A DNA stretch of 64,000 nt, taken from contig CAJQGX010000011.1 in assembly GCA_905478035.1 (NCBI GenBank), forward strand, positions 1 to 64,000. The letters are read 5' to 3'. This document shows positions 53,782 through 62,666 of this stretch, one piece after another. The translations under genes were made by a program, and so were the position numbers. This DNA is from an uncultured SAR86 cluster bacterium. Lineage in GTDB: Bacteria > Pseudomonadota > Gammaproteobacteria > Magnimaribacterales > D2472. The notes under the pieces were generated by a model, which saw only the letters and a program-made list of their open reading frames with translations, was not told the DNA's origin and made no database searches. The stretch's first letter is position 1. Every line of letters begins with the position of its first letter.

Positions 53782-55470
53782 TTAAAGAGTTTCATTATAT
53801 TTACTCGAGAATTCTTTTCTTAATTGAGGTTTATCAAATTTTCCTGAAGCCAGTCTGGGTAATATTGAATCAGAGAATTCTATTTTTAGTGGTATCTTAA
53901 ATGCTGCTAACTTATCAGATAAAAATAACTTTAAGTCATCTGAATCCATTTGTTTATCTTTTTTAAGAACAATGGATGCACATAAAATTTCTCCCAATCT
54001 TTCATCTGGAATTCCAAACACACTAGCTTCAAGAATATCAGTATGCTCATAAATTGCTTCTTCAACCTCAGGGCATGCTATGTTCTCACCACCTCTTATA
54101 ACCATATCTTTAACTCTATCAACTATATATAGAAATGGTCCATCAAAGCGACCCAGGTCCCCCGTTTTAAACCATCCATCTTGATTTATACATTCTTGAG
54201 TAGCTTCAGGATTCTTCCAATAACAAACCATATTAGCCATTGATTTGATTGCGACTTCTCCTAAACCACCCTCTTCAACATCATTCCAGTTATTATCAAT
54301 TATTCTTATTTCAGTTACTGGAGGAACAACTCTTCCTGTTGATGATGGATTGTTAATATATTCATCCCCATTACCTAAAGCGCCGCATGCATTAGTTTCA
54401 GATAGGCCATAACCAATCCCAGGCCTTCCTTCAAACTCCTCATCTAGTAATTTAACATGCTCTGCTGGTCTTGGGCCGCCGCCACCGCCAAGAGTTTTTA
54501 ATGTAGATAAATCATAATTGAGGCGATCTGGATGATTTAATAACTCCCATGTTTGTGTGGGTACGCCTGTAATATCAGATATTTTTTCATCCTCGATTAG
54601 CTTTAACGCCTGTCCAGCATCCCATTTTCTCATGAGAACTATTTTTCGACCTACTAATATCGACATTAATAACCCAGCATGACTTCCAGTTACATGGAAT
54701 AGAGGAACACAATGAAGAATTGCCAGGCTAGATCCCAAAACAGGATCAGCATCGGGATCACTCATTTTACTAATCTCACTCATTACCGTGGAATAGCATG
54801 CCCAGCTGAACATAGTAGCTATAACACCCTTTTGCGATGATAAAACACCTTTAGGTCTTCCTGTAGATCCAGATGTATAATATATAGTCGCGTTATCATT
54901 TCTTTGAATTTCTATTTCTGGAAAAGAAGTATCTTGATCTTTTATAAAGTCTGTAAAAGACATAAATGAATTATCTGCTGCATATGAAGTTGAAATCTTT
55001 GTAACATTAACCATAGACTCCAATCCTTTTAATCGTCGTTCATCTGCTATTAATAATTTTGCATCAGAGTGCTCAAGACCATATATAACTTCTGCAGGGA
55101 CCCACCAGGAATTTAAAGGAACACAAACAGCGCCAATCCCCAAAATACCTAAATAAGCAAAAATATATTCAGGATTATTTTGCATACAAATAGCAACCCT
55201 ATCTCCTTTTTCTATTCCAGAGCTAATTAATGCATTACCAAATTGTGCACTTTTTTCAAAAACTTCTTTATATGAATATCGTTCATCTTCATAAACAAGC
55301 CAGTCCTTATCTCCATGGTTAAGGCCAAAATCAAAAAACCCTCTTAGGCTATCAGGAAAATGAACATACTCTGAATAAGTGATACCTTTGTCATTAACTA
55401 TATCCTTTGTTTCAAAGAGTTGGCCAGGTGCAGTGTGCTTTGCAAGAACTTTATTATAGATATCATTCAT
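53782..55470 (-). CDS. Class I acyl-CoA synthetase (AMP-binding)
   Basis: The 562-residue adenylate-forming enzyme has the P-loop YYTSGSTGRPKGVLSS, GYGLSETNACG (motif A5), the GWFKTGDLGRFDGPFLYIVDRVKDMVIRGGENI segment and the end LPRLASGKFDKPQLR with the catalytic Lys. It probably activates a fatty or aryl acid as a CoA thioester; substrate unknown. It is divergent from a second synthetase of similar size and precedes phoB on the same strand by 48 bp. Confidence 0.9.
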   Translation of the reverse strand: MNDIYNKVLAKHTAPGQLFETKDIVNDKGITYSEYVHFPDSLRGFFDFGLNHGDKDWLVYEDERYSYKEVFEKSAQFGNALISSGIEKGDRVAICMQNNPEYIFAYLGILGIGAVCVPLNSWWVPAEVIYGLEHSDAKLLIADERRLKGLESMVNVTKISTSYAADNSFMSFTDFIKDQDTSFPEIEIQRNDNATIYYTSGSTGRPKGVLSSQKGVIATMFSWACYSTVMSEISKMSDPDADPVLGSSLAILHCVPLFHVTGSHAGLLMSILVGRKIVLMRKWDAGQALKLIEDEKISDITGVPTQTWELLNHPDRLNYDLSTLKTLGGGGGPRPAEHVKLLDEEFEGRPGIGYGLSETNACGALGNGDEYINNPSSTGRVVPPVTEIRIIDNNWNDVEEGGLGEVAIKSMANMVCYWKNPEATQECINQDGWFKTGDLGRFDGPFLYIVDRVKDMVIRGGENIACPEVEEAIYEHTDILEASVFGIPDERLGEILCASIVLKKDKQMDSDDLKLFLSDKLAAFKIPLKIEFSDSILPRLASGKFDKPQLRKEFSSKYNETL

Positions 55471-55555
55471 ATTTTTATAGGTGATTAATTAAATTTATTT
55501 ATTTTACTATTAGAAAAGTTATTATAGCCAAACAATTTCATAATATATTTAACTT

Positions 55556-57193
55556 ATGTCAGCTTTAACCAATCTTCATTTTGCTAATATTTGGGAACAT
55601 GTATCAGATATAATCCCGGATCGTCTAGCAGTTATTTGTGGTAATGATAAAAAAAATTGGCAACAGTATGAGCAAGATGCAGCAAAAATTGCATCTTTTT
55701 TAAACAAGCAAGGTATTAAAGAAGATTCTAAAGTTGGCTTATATCTTCATAATAGTAATGAATATCTTGAAGCTCAATTTGCAACTTTTAAGGTTATGGG
55801 TGTTCCTGTTAATGTTAACTATAGATATAAATCTAATGAACTTATATATCTTTTAGATAATTCTGATTCAGAGGCTGTATTTTTTGAAGCCTGTTATGCA
55901 GATCAAGTAAATGAAATAGCTTCAAGCTTACCTAATATTAAAACCTGGATTCAAGTTGGTGAAAGTAATAAAAAAAATCTGTCGTATGTATTTAAATATG
56001 ATGAGATTCTTAAAAAATCTTCACCTATGGAAAGGATCCATAGAAGTGAAGAAAACACTTATATGATTTATACAGGCGGGACGACTGGCATGCCTAAAGG
56101 CGTTATGTATACTCATGCTGGTTTTGCTGTTTCAATGTATGGAACTTTAAAACAACAAGGCTATAAAGTTCCAGATGTAAGAAATAGAGAAAATCTAAAA
56201 TATCTTGAACCAATATTGAAAGAAATGGATTCTAATAATACATTGAATAGTTGTTTAATTGCGTGTCCTCTTATGCATGGCACAGGAATGTTTTTGGGCG
56301 GTTTTCTTACCCATGTTCTTGGAGGCGTAATCATAACTGTTCCTAGCCTTGGGCTTGACCCATCTCTTCTCCTTAATCAGATTCAAGCAACCAAAGCAAA
56401 AACAATGGTTATAGTCGGTGATGCATTTGCAAAACCAATTTTGGCAGAACTTGATAGTGCGAAAGAAAGCGGTCATCCTTATGATATTTCTAGCCTGGAA
56501 ACCTTAATTTCTAGTGGTGTAATTTGGAGTGCAAAAGTAAAAGAAGGTCTACTTTCTCATAATAATATGAATTTATTTGATTCAATGGGATCAAGTGAGG
56601 GTGGCATGGGATCATCAATTTCATCTCGGGAAAAACCTGCTCAAACAGCAAAATTTAAAATGAATAGTAACGTAATTGTTTTAAGTGATGATAATGAGCT
56701 TGTTGAGCCTGGATCGGGCGTAAGAGGAAAAATTGGCACAAGTGGATTAGTTCCTTTGGGTTACTATAAAGATCCTAAAAAATCTGCAGAAACATTTAAG
56801 GATTTTAAGGGGACTAGATATAGCTTTCCTGGAGATTATGCATTAGTTGAGCTAGATGGAAGTATCACTTTGCTTGGAAGAGGAAGCAACTGTATTAATT
56901 CAGCTGGAGAAAAAATATATCCAGAGGAAGTAGAAGAGGCAATAAAGCTAGATTCTAATATTTATGATTGCTTGGTGGTTGGAATAGAGGATGATAAGTT
57001 TGGTCAAAAGGTTGTAGCTGTTGTTTCGTATGAAAAAAATAAAACTATCAGTTTTGATAATTTAATTCAAAATACTAGAATTCATTTATCAGGATATAAA
57101 CTTCCAAAGATTATAAAATTTGTAGATGAAGTTAAAAGAGCTCCAAATGGAAAAGCAGATTATAAATGGGCAATGGATATAGCAAAAAGTTAA
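55556..57193 (+). CDS. Class I acyl-CoA synthetase (second copy, different subfamily)
   Basis: The 545-residue enzyme has IYTGGTTGMPKGVMYTH, LFDSMGSSEGG, the SFPGDYALVELDGSITLLGRGSNCINSAGEKIYPEEVEEAI block and RAPNGKADYKWA with the C-terminal catalytic Lys. Only limited identity to the divergent neighbour is visible, and the motifs (TGGTTG, GSNCINSAGEKIYP) place it near the FadD3/FadK-like synthetases used for long or branched acids. The substrate is unknown. The GGT gene follows after 3 bp. Confidence 0.9.
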   Translation: MSALTNLHFANIWEHVSDIIPDRLAVICGNDKKNWQQYEQDAAKIASFLNKQGIKEDSKVGLYLHNSNEYLEAQFATFKVMGVPVNVNYRYKSNELIYLLDNSDSEAVFFEACYADQVNEIASSLPNIKTWIQVGESNKKNLSYVFKYDEILKKSSPMERIHRSEENTYMIYTGGTTGMPKGVMYTHAGFAVSMYGTLKQQGYKVPDVRNRENLKYLEPILKEMDSNNTLNSCLIACPLMHGTGMFLGGFLTHVLGGVIITVPSLGLDPSLLLNQIQATKAKTMVIVGDAFAKPILAELDSAKESGHPYDISSLETLISSGVIWSAKVKEGLLSHNNMNLFDSMGSSEGGMGSSISSREKPAQTAKFKMNSNVIVLSDDNELVEPGSGVRGKIGTSGLVPLGYYKDPKKSAETFKDFKGTRYSFPGDYALVELDGSITLLGRGSNCINSAGEKIYPEEVEEAIKLDSNIYDCLVVGIEDDKFGQKVVAVVSYEKNKTISFDNLIQNTRIHLSGYKLPKIIKFVDEVKRAPNGKADYKWAMDIAKS

Positions 57194-57196
57194 ACT

Positions 57197-58939
57197 ATGG
57201 TAAATTTAAAAAAAGTATTTTCAATCGCTCTAGCTTCAACCTTTTGTGCATTTGTTTCTTCCCAATCATTTACACCAATTGGAACTGTAAATCCAAATAA
57301 ATATATTCCAGAGCAAAAAAATATTGCAGAAAGTCCTGATGGCATGGTTACAACGCAGCACTATATTGCAACTAAAGTTGGAGAAGACATCTTAAGGAGA
57401 GGTGGTAATGCTTATGATGCTTCAATTGCTATAAGTTTTGCTCTTGCAGTAGTACTTCCAAGAGCTGGAAATATTGGTGGAGGCGGATTCATGGTTATGC
57501 ATGACAGTAACTCAAACCTTAACTATTCTGTAGATTATAGAGAAAGAGCTCCATTATTAGCTACGAAAGATATGTACTTAGATGATAACGGCTTTGTAAT
57601 ACCTAATAAATCAACTTTAGGTTATCTATCCAGTGGAGTACCTGGCACTGTTGCAGGAATGTGGTCTGTCCATCAAAAATTTGGGTCAATGCAATGGGAT
57701 AAATTAATTGAGCCTGCAATAAAACTAGCATCTGAAGGGTTTAACATATCACCCTATATGGCAGACATGCTAATAAAATACAATAACAAATTATCAGTAT
57801 TCGATGAAACAAAAAAAATATTCCAAAAACAATATCCAAATTTTAAAGGAATGGTATTTAAACAAAGTGACTTGGCAAACACCTTATTGATTATTTCTAA
57901 ATTTGGACGTGATGGATTCTATAAAGGCGAAGTAGCTACAAAAATTGCTGAAGACATGCGACTTAATGGTGGAATAATAACAAAAAATGACCTAGAAAAT
58001 TATCAACCTGTTTGGAGAAACCCACTCCTTTCTAAATATAGAGATGTATCAATCATAACTATGCCACCACCCTCCTCTGGTGGGATACATATTATTCAAA
58101 TGCTAAATATTCTTGAAAATTTTGATCTAAGCTCTTTTAAACATAACTCAAAAGAATATATAAATGTACTTGGTGAGGTTATGAAATATGCGTACTCAGA
58201 TAGATCTAAGTATTTGGGTGATCCTGACTATTATGACGTTCCAATTGATAAACTCACTAGTAAAGATTATGCAGGAAATTTATTTAAACAAATAAATATA
58301 GGACAACAGATACCCTCCAATAAAATCTATCCAGGAAAATATATTGATAATGAAAGTTATGAAACTACTCATTTTTCTGTTGTAGATAGTGATGGAAATA
58401 TTGTCGCATCTACATACACTTTAAACTCCAGTTTTGGTTCTGGCGTTGTGATTAAGGGTACTGGAATATTAATGAATAACGAAATGGACGATTTTTCTAT
58501 AGCGCCTGGAGTACCAAACCAATTTGGTCTTCTTGGAGCCAAGGCAAATGAAATTATTCCAAACAAAAGACCTCTTAGCTCCATGACTCCCACGATAGTA
58601 TTTAAGGATAACGATTTCTTTTTTACAACTGGTTCTCCAGGTGGAGCTAAAATTATATCCGCAGTCTTGCAATCAATATTAAATATAGTAGATTTTAAAA
58701 TGAATGTTGAAGAAGCAACAAAAGCTCATAGAATTCACCATCAATGGCAGCCAGATCTTCTTCAAATAGAATTTGGTATTGAAGAAAATTCAAAAGAATG
58801 GTTATTAGATGCGGGTTACAATATTAAAATTATACAACCGCAAACAAATATTCAATTGATAATGAATAAAAATGACACTTATTTTGGTTATGGTGATTTC
58901 AGAAGACCAGATAGCTTTGCATCAGGAGATATTAAATGA
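57197..58939 (+). CDS. ggt: Gamma-glutamyltransferase (GGT), exported
   Basis: The 580-residue Ntn-hydrolase has a signal peptide (to about VSSQS) and typical motifs: GMVTTQHYIATKVGEDILRRGGNAYDA, GNIGGGGFMV, DYRERAP, MPPPSSGGIHIIQML, and the autoprocessing/catalytic Thr in ETTHFSVVD with GTGILMNNEMDDF and SMTPTIVF beyond. It cleaves glutathione and other gamma-glutamyl peptides in the periplasm, supplying Cys and Glu. Confidence 0.95.
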   Translation: MVNLKKVFSIALASTFCAFVSSQSFTPIGTVNPNKYIPEQKNIAESPDGMVTTQHYIATKVGEDILRRGGNAYDASIAISFALAVVLPRAGNIGGGGFMVMHDSNSNLNYSVDYRERAPLLATKDMYLDDNGFVIPNKSTLGYLSSGVPGTVAGMWSVHQKFGSMQWDKLIEPAIKLASEGFNISPYMADMLIKYNNKLSVFDETKKIFQKQYPNFKGMVFKQSDLANTLLIISKFGRDGFYKGEVATKIAEDMRLNGGIITKNDLENYQPVWRNPLLSKYRDVSIITMPPPSSGGIHIIQMLNILENFDLSSFKHNSKEYINVLGEVMKYAYSDRSKYLGDPDYYDVPIDKLTSKDYAGNLFKQINIGQQIPSNKIYPGKYIDNESYETTHFSVVDSDGNIVASTYTLNSSFGSGVVIKGTGILMNNEMDDFSIAPGVPNQFGLLGAKANEIIPNKRPLSSMTPTIVFKDNDFFFTTGSPGGAKIISAVLQSILNIVDFKMNVEEATKAHRIHHQWQPDLLQIEFGIEENSKEWLLDAGYNIKIIQPQTNIQLIMNKNDTYFGYGDFRRPDSFASGDIK

Positions 58940-59025
58940 TTGATAAACTTTTAGTAATTGGTTTTTATGCTATTCCAGTTTTATTATTATTGTTAATTTG
59001 TTACTTCATAACTAGAAAAAAATAG
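58936..59025 (+). CDS. 29-aa single-span membrane microprotein
   Basis: An ATG overlaps the ggt stop (ATGA) and opens a 29-codon frame ending TAG. It begins MIDKLLVIGFYAIPVLLLLL and ends with FITRKK, a textbook single helix with a positively charged C-terminal tail. The overlap suggests co-translation with ggt. No family recognised. It is followed 12 bp later by the prepilin peptidase gene. Confidence 0.5.
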   Translation: MIDKLLVIGFYAIPVLLLLLICYFITRKK

Positions 59026-59037
59026 TGAATATCATGG

Positions 59038-59847
59038 ATGTTTGAATTTCTAATATTACCTATTTTATTTATAACAATTGGAAGCTTTTCTTCGTTAGTG
59101 ATATATCGATTGCCTATAATGGAGGCAGGTAGTTCAGATATAAATTTATTTAATCCTCGTTCCCATTGCCCAAAATGCAAGCAAACCTTACCAGTAAAAA
59201 GCTTAGTGCCAGTTATGAGCTTTATAATTTATCGAGGAAAATGTTCATTATGCGGTCTAAAAATTCCATATTCTTATTTATATAATGAATTGGTGCATTT
59301 AACCATTGGAAGCATATTTTTTTATTACCTTGGATTTACTTTAATTTTTATATTTAGTTATTTAATATTTTCTTTATTGTATGTTCTGCTTGTTTTAGAT
59401 TTTAAATATCTATATTTACCCATTTCTCTAAATATAATATTTGTTATAACTGGAATGGTTGCTAATATTTTTTTTGAGCTTTATCTATCCAATCAATATA
59501 GTAATATTGTTTATGAAAGTTCTATAAATTCATCAATTCTTGGATTTTCTTTAGGATTTAGCTCACTCTGGTTTATAAATTACATTTATAAATTATTGAA
59601 AAAAAAAGATGGTATAGGTGGGGGCGACTTTATTCTATTTGGTGGTATTGGTGCCGTTCTAGGGCCAATTGCATTACCGTTAGTTATGCTTATAGGATCG
59701 CTATTTTCAATACTAATATATGTAATTTTTATCACAAGAAATGCAACTTCAAATGAAATACCTTTGGGTGCTGGTCTAATTTGTGGATTTTTTATTTATG
59801 TAATTCTAAAATTCTATGAACTAAATGTTTTTTATATTGTCTTATAA
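59038..59847 (+). CDS. gspO: Prepilin peptidase / N-methyltransferase (GspO/PilD)
   Basis: This 269-residue, multi-span A24 aspartic protease has the cytoplasmic zinc motif CPKCKQTLP and CSLCGLKIPYSYLYNELVH, and the two catalytic Asp in VLDFKYLYLP and GGGDFILFGGIGAVLG. It cleaves and N-methylates type II pseudopilins such as GspG-K, which are encoded 13 kb upstream. Only about 8 helices are expected. It is the last gene before a strong terminator. Confidence 0.95.
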   Translation: MFEFLILPILFITIGSFSSLVIYRLPIMEAGSSDINLFNPRSHCPKCKQTLPVKSLVPVMSFIIYRGKCSLCGLKIPYSYLYNELVHLTIGSIFFYYLGFTLIFIFSYLIFSLLYVLLVLDFKYLYLPISLNIIFVITGMVANIFFELYLSNQYSNIVYESSINSSILGFSLGFSSLWFINYIYKLLKKKDGIGGGDFILFGGIGAVLGPIALPLVMLIGSLFSILIYVIFITRNATSNEIPLGAGLICGFFIYVILKFYELNVFYIVL

Positions 59848-59892
59848 ATAAGACCTTTGAATGCCATCTTAATTCATATCCCCTAGGTCATT

Positions 59893-59922
59893 AAAAAGCA
59901 GGTTTTAGACCTGCTTTTTTTT
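59893..59922 (+). terminator. Strong intrinsic terminator after gspO
   Basis: AAAAAGCAGGT-TTTAG-ACCTGCTTTTT forms an 11-bp stem with a 5-base loop and a run of T residues (to 59922). It is the clearest Rho-independent terminator in the window and closes the ggt-gspO transcript. Confidence 0.9.
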
Positions 59923-59985
59923 AATTCTTTTTAATTTATGTTATAAATAGAATAATGAAGATTAACCATTAATAAACAATAAATC

Positions 59986-60711
59986 ATGAAAAAAATATCA
60001 CTATTACTAATTACATCAATATTTGTTATATCCTGTTCACAATCCAATGTTCAGGAGAGCCAGGAAACGCCTATAGTTGAATACGTCTGGCATAGCGCTG
60101 GACCAGATTTCAATGCTGAAAACCTTGCCAAAATAATTAATGAATGGAATGCCATTATTACAGATTCTGGAATGAATATGTTGGGTGCAAATATTCTATC
60201 TCCTGCTGAGTCTAATGAAGGCTTTGATTTTATTTGGGTCATGAGATGGCCATCAATGTCAGCAAGAAATGCTGGCTGGGAATGGTGGGAATCCAGTGGT
60301 GCTCAATCGAACTGGGAAAAAACTATCGATGGAATAATGAGTTACAGCATTGAAAATGTATATCCATTTGAGGTAGTAGATGTAGCTCAACCTAGAGTTG
60401 AAAACGAATCTGGATCATTTTTGAATAGATTTCATTTTTGTAATTTTAATGATGGAGTTGATCAAGTTGCATTAAAGGAATTTAAAAGCGCAGTTGATGG
60501 AACAGTTTGGAGTGATACTTATTGGAATGTTTTATTGAGTCCTACTTTCAACCCAGATCCAAGACCAGATTTTGTTTGGTTAGATTTATGGTTAGACCAA
60601 AACGATAAAGATGCAGCATTAGGGAAATTTATGGAAAGTGATTATGCAGCTATGTATGAAGAAAGCTTTACTTGCAATACATCTGATTTTAGTGGAACTG
60701 TGATTAGATAA
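59986..60711 (+). CDS. Lipoprotein of unknown function with two related halves
   Basis: A 241-residue protein with a lipobox signal (FVISC, lipid Cys17). The mature part has two halves of about 95 residues with similar features: LSPAESNEGFDFIWVMRW in the first and LSPTFNPDPRPDFVWLDLW in the second, each followed by a helix with AxWE/KFMES-type residues and a second segment. This looks like a duplicated dimeric alpha/beta fold. The second half also resembles the C terminus of the lipoprotein at 60865. No known family recognised. Confidence 0.8.
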   Translation: MKKISLLLITSIFVISCSQSNVQESQETPIVEYVWHSAGPDFNAENLAKIINEWNAIITDSGMNMLGANILSPAESNEGFDFIWVMRWPSMSARNAGWEWWESSGAQSNWEKTIDGIMSYSIENVYPFEVVDVAQPRVENESGSFLNRFHFCNFNDGVDQVALKEFKSAVDGTVWSDTYWNVLLSPTFNPDPRPDFVWLDLWLDQNDKDAALGKFMESDYAAMYEESFTCNTSDFSGTVIR

Positions 60712-60715
60712 CTAA

Positions 60716-60790
60716 TGGAGCGGGTAGAGAGGATCGAACTCTCATCAAAAGGTTGGAAACCTCTTATAATAGCCATTATACGATACCCGC
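60716..60790 (-). tRNA. glyT: tRNA-Gly (anticodon UCC)
   Basis: The 75-nt minus-strand sequence folds as a tRNA: acceptor GCGGGTA/TACCCGC, D arm starting TCGTATAATGGCTATTA, anticodon loop TTTCCAA on an AGAGG/CCTTT stem (one G-U pair), T arm with GTTCGATC, discriminator T and an encoded CCA. It is nearly the E. coli tRNA-Gly(UCC) outside the anticodon stem. It lies between two related lipoprotein genes and is transcribed from the minus strand, 4 bp beyond the end of the first. Confidence 0.96.
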
Positions 60791-60814
60791 TATTTTTCAG
60801 AAATCATTATAAAT

Positions 60815-60841
60815 AAAAAGGAAGCTAATTGCTTCCTTTTT
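60815..60841 (-). terminator. Intrinsic terminator
   Basis: AAAAAGGAAGC-TAATT-GCTTCCTTTTT has an 11-bp stem and A/T tracts on both sides. On the minus strand it lies just after the lipoprotein gene at 60865 and upstream of tRNA-Gly, so the tRNA needs its own promoter in the 24-bp gap or must be read through. Confidence 0.8.
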
Positions 60842-60864
60842 TCATAGCAAAATAACTAATAAAT

Positions 60865-61608
60865 TCAAATCAATACATATGACTTATATTTTTCTGAATC
60901 TAAACACGTTGCATTCTGATTAAACTCTTCTTTAATAGCAGTCGATTCCTCATCTATAACCCATTTTGTTTCTAAAAATTCTTCATGATCATTCATAAAG
61001 AATGAATTAACCCAAATAAAATCATTACTATTGCTTAGACTAATATAAGAAAGTTTATATGGGATTTTTAATCGCCCTACCGCATTAGAAAATCTATCAA
61101 TAGATATTCTAAATGTACCGAAATTATATTCAGCATTATAGGTACATCTTAAAATTTCTACATTTAAAATATCATCAGTAACTTTCGGGACTTGTTTAAT
61201 TATATCTAGTGCGCTTGATTGATGGATAGAAAAATTACAAGAAGAAATCTTTTCAAATTCATTTGTATTAAGAGTATTAACAAAATCTGCAACAACTTTA
61301 GGATTTTTAATTGATCGAACTGAAAAAATAAATTTTTTAACTTCCTCGACCTTGTCAGGAAATAATATATCTATATCTAAAAATTCATCGAAATCATTTA
61401 AATGATCATCAATAAATAAAGATAGAAAAGATTCTAAATTTATTAAAGATACATTCTTATTAAGATCGCAATAAAAGTAATCTTGGTTATATTTATAATC
61501 TGGTGTAATCAAGCTATTTAGAGAAAGAGCTTGCTCTTTTTCTTGATTACAAGACACAAGAATAAAAAGGAAAGAAAGAAAATAAATGTTTTTAAACAGT
61601 TGAGTCAT
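60865..61608 (-). CDS. Lipoprotein of unknown function, related to the one at 59986
   Basis: The 247-residue protein (ATG at 61608; a TTG one codon upstream is possible) has a lipobox signal LFILVSC and no known domain. Its last 60 residues, with NDFIWVNSFFMND, an acidic helix and a Cys near the end, align with the end of the other lipoprotein (PDFVWLDLWLDQND), and FYCDLNKNVS matches FHFCNFNDGVD. So the two are diverged relatives on either side of tRNA-Gly. A divergent gene starts 22 bp away. Function unknown. Confidence 0.75.
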   Translation of the reverse strand: MTQLFKNIYFLSFLFILVSCNQEKEQALSLNSLITPDYKYNQDYFYCDLNKNVSLINLESFLSLFIDDHLNDFDEFLDIDILFPDKVEEVKKFIFSVRSIKNPKVVADFVNTLNTNEFEKISSCNFSIHQSSALDIIKQVPKVTDDILNVEILRCTYNAEYNFGTFRISIDRFSNAVGRLKIPYKLSYISLSNSNDFIWVNSFFMNDHEEFLETKWVIDEESTAIKEEFNQNATCLDSEKYKSYVLI

Positions 61609-61630
61609 CAAGAGTAGTTATAATGTTTAT

Positions 61631-62623
61631 ATGAAATTATATACTCGACTAAAGCTATTTTTAATAATTATATTATTTTCAAATATTACCCATGCCCAAA
61701 AGTATGTGATTGGGTTTGGTTCCTGCTTGGATCAAAATGCTCCGCAACCTATATGGGGTTCTATAGAAAGAGACTCTATAGACTCTTTCATTTTTCTCGG
61801 TGATAACGTTTATGGTGATAAACCATCTGGTGATCTTAGTGAAATGAAATCTGCTTATAACAAGCAGGAACAAATGATTCCTGCTTGGTTAAGTAATGTA
61901 ATGGTTGAAGCAGTTTGGGATGATCATGATTATGGTATTAATGATGGAGGTGGCACGTATCAAAATAAATATGAATCCAAAGAGTTATTTTTAGATTTTT
62001 GGAAAATTAATCCTGATGATGATAGATATAAAAGAGATGGCACATATTTTAATAAATTATTAAATATAAATGGTGTAAGGGTTCATTTAGTAGCTCTTGA
62101 TACTAGATTTTTTAGATCAGACTTAATAAAGCTAAAAGGTAAATACCCTTTATTTGGGATTAATGAAACTAAAGATGCAACTATTCTTGGAGATGAGCAG
62201 TGGACATGGCTTGAAAAGACCTTGCAGGTTAATGCTGATATTGTAATTTTAATATCCTCTATTCAAGTGTTACCAAAAGATCATGGTTATGAAAAATGGT
62301 CCCTGTTTCCAAATGAGATGGAAAGATTGATAAATAATATTCAGAATATTAAAGCCAAAACTATAATTATTTCAGGTGATAGGCATAAAGCAGCTATCTA
62401 CAATAATAAAGATATCTTTGAAATAACATCCTCGTCATTAAATAGGCCTATTAGTACTTTTAATATGATGCGTGCTAATGAAACTGACTCACTCATGATC
62501 GGTAAGGTATTCAACAAAGAGAATTATGGCCTACTAATAATAGATACTGAATCAAATACTGTTGAAATGAGCATTAAAGACATAAAAGGAACTACTATAA
62601 ATACTGTAAATGTTAACTTTTAA
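61631..62623 (+). CDS. PhoD-like metallophosphatase (exported)
   Basis: The 330-residue protein has a signal peptide (to about ITHAQ) and the PhoD-family core: GFGSCLDQ, SFIFLGDNVYGD, VEAVWDDHDYG, LVALDTRFF, LISSIQVLP and IISGDRHKAAIY. These residues bind Fe/Ca in alkaline phosphatase/phosphodiesterases of the PhoD type. It is shorter than Bacillus PhoD and closer to bacterial PhoD-like proteins with one domain. A role in releasing phosphate from organic esters fits the phosphorus genes upstream, but no Pho box is visible in the 22-bp gap. Confidence 0.9.
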   Translation: MKLYTRLKLFLIIILFSNITHAQKYVIGFGSCLDQNAPQPIWGSIERDSIDSFIFLGDNVYGDKPSGDLSEMKSAYNKQEQMIPAWLSNVMVEAVWDDHDYGINDGGGTYQNKYESKELFLDFWKINPDDDRYKRDGTYFNKLLNINGVRVHLVALDTRFFRSDLIKLKGKYPLFGINETKDATILGDEQWTWLEKTLQVNADIVILISSIQVLPKDHGYEKWSLFPNEMERLINNIQNIKAKTIIISGDRHKAAIYNNKDIFEITSSSLNRPISTFNMMRANETDSLMIGKVFNKENYGLLIIDTESNTVEMSIKDIKGTTINTVNVNF

Positions 62624-62666
62624 AAATATTTCTTATAGAATCTATTTTCCTGATAAGCTGTAAATA

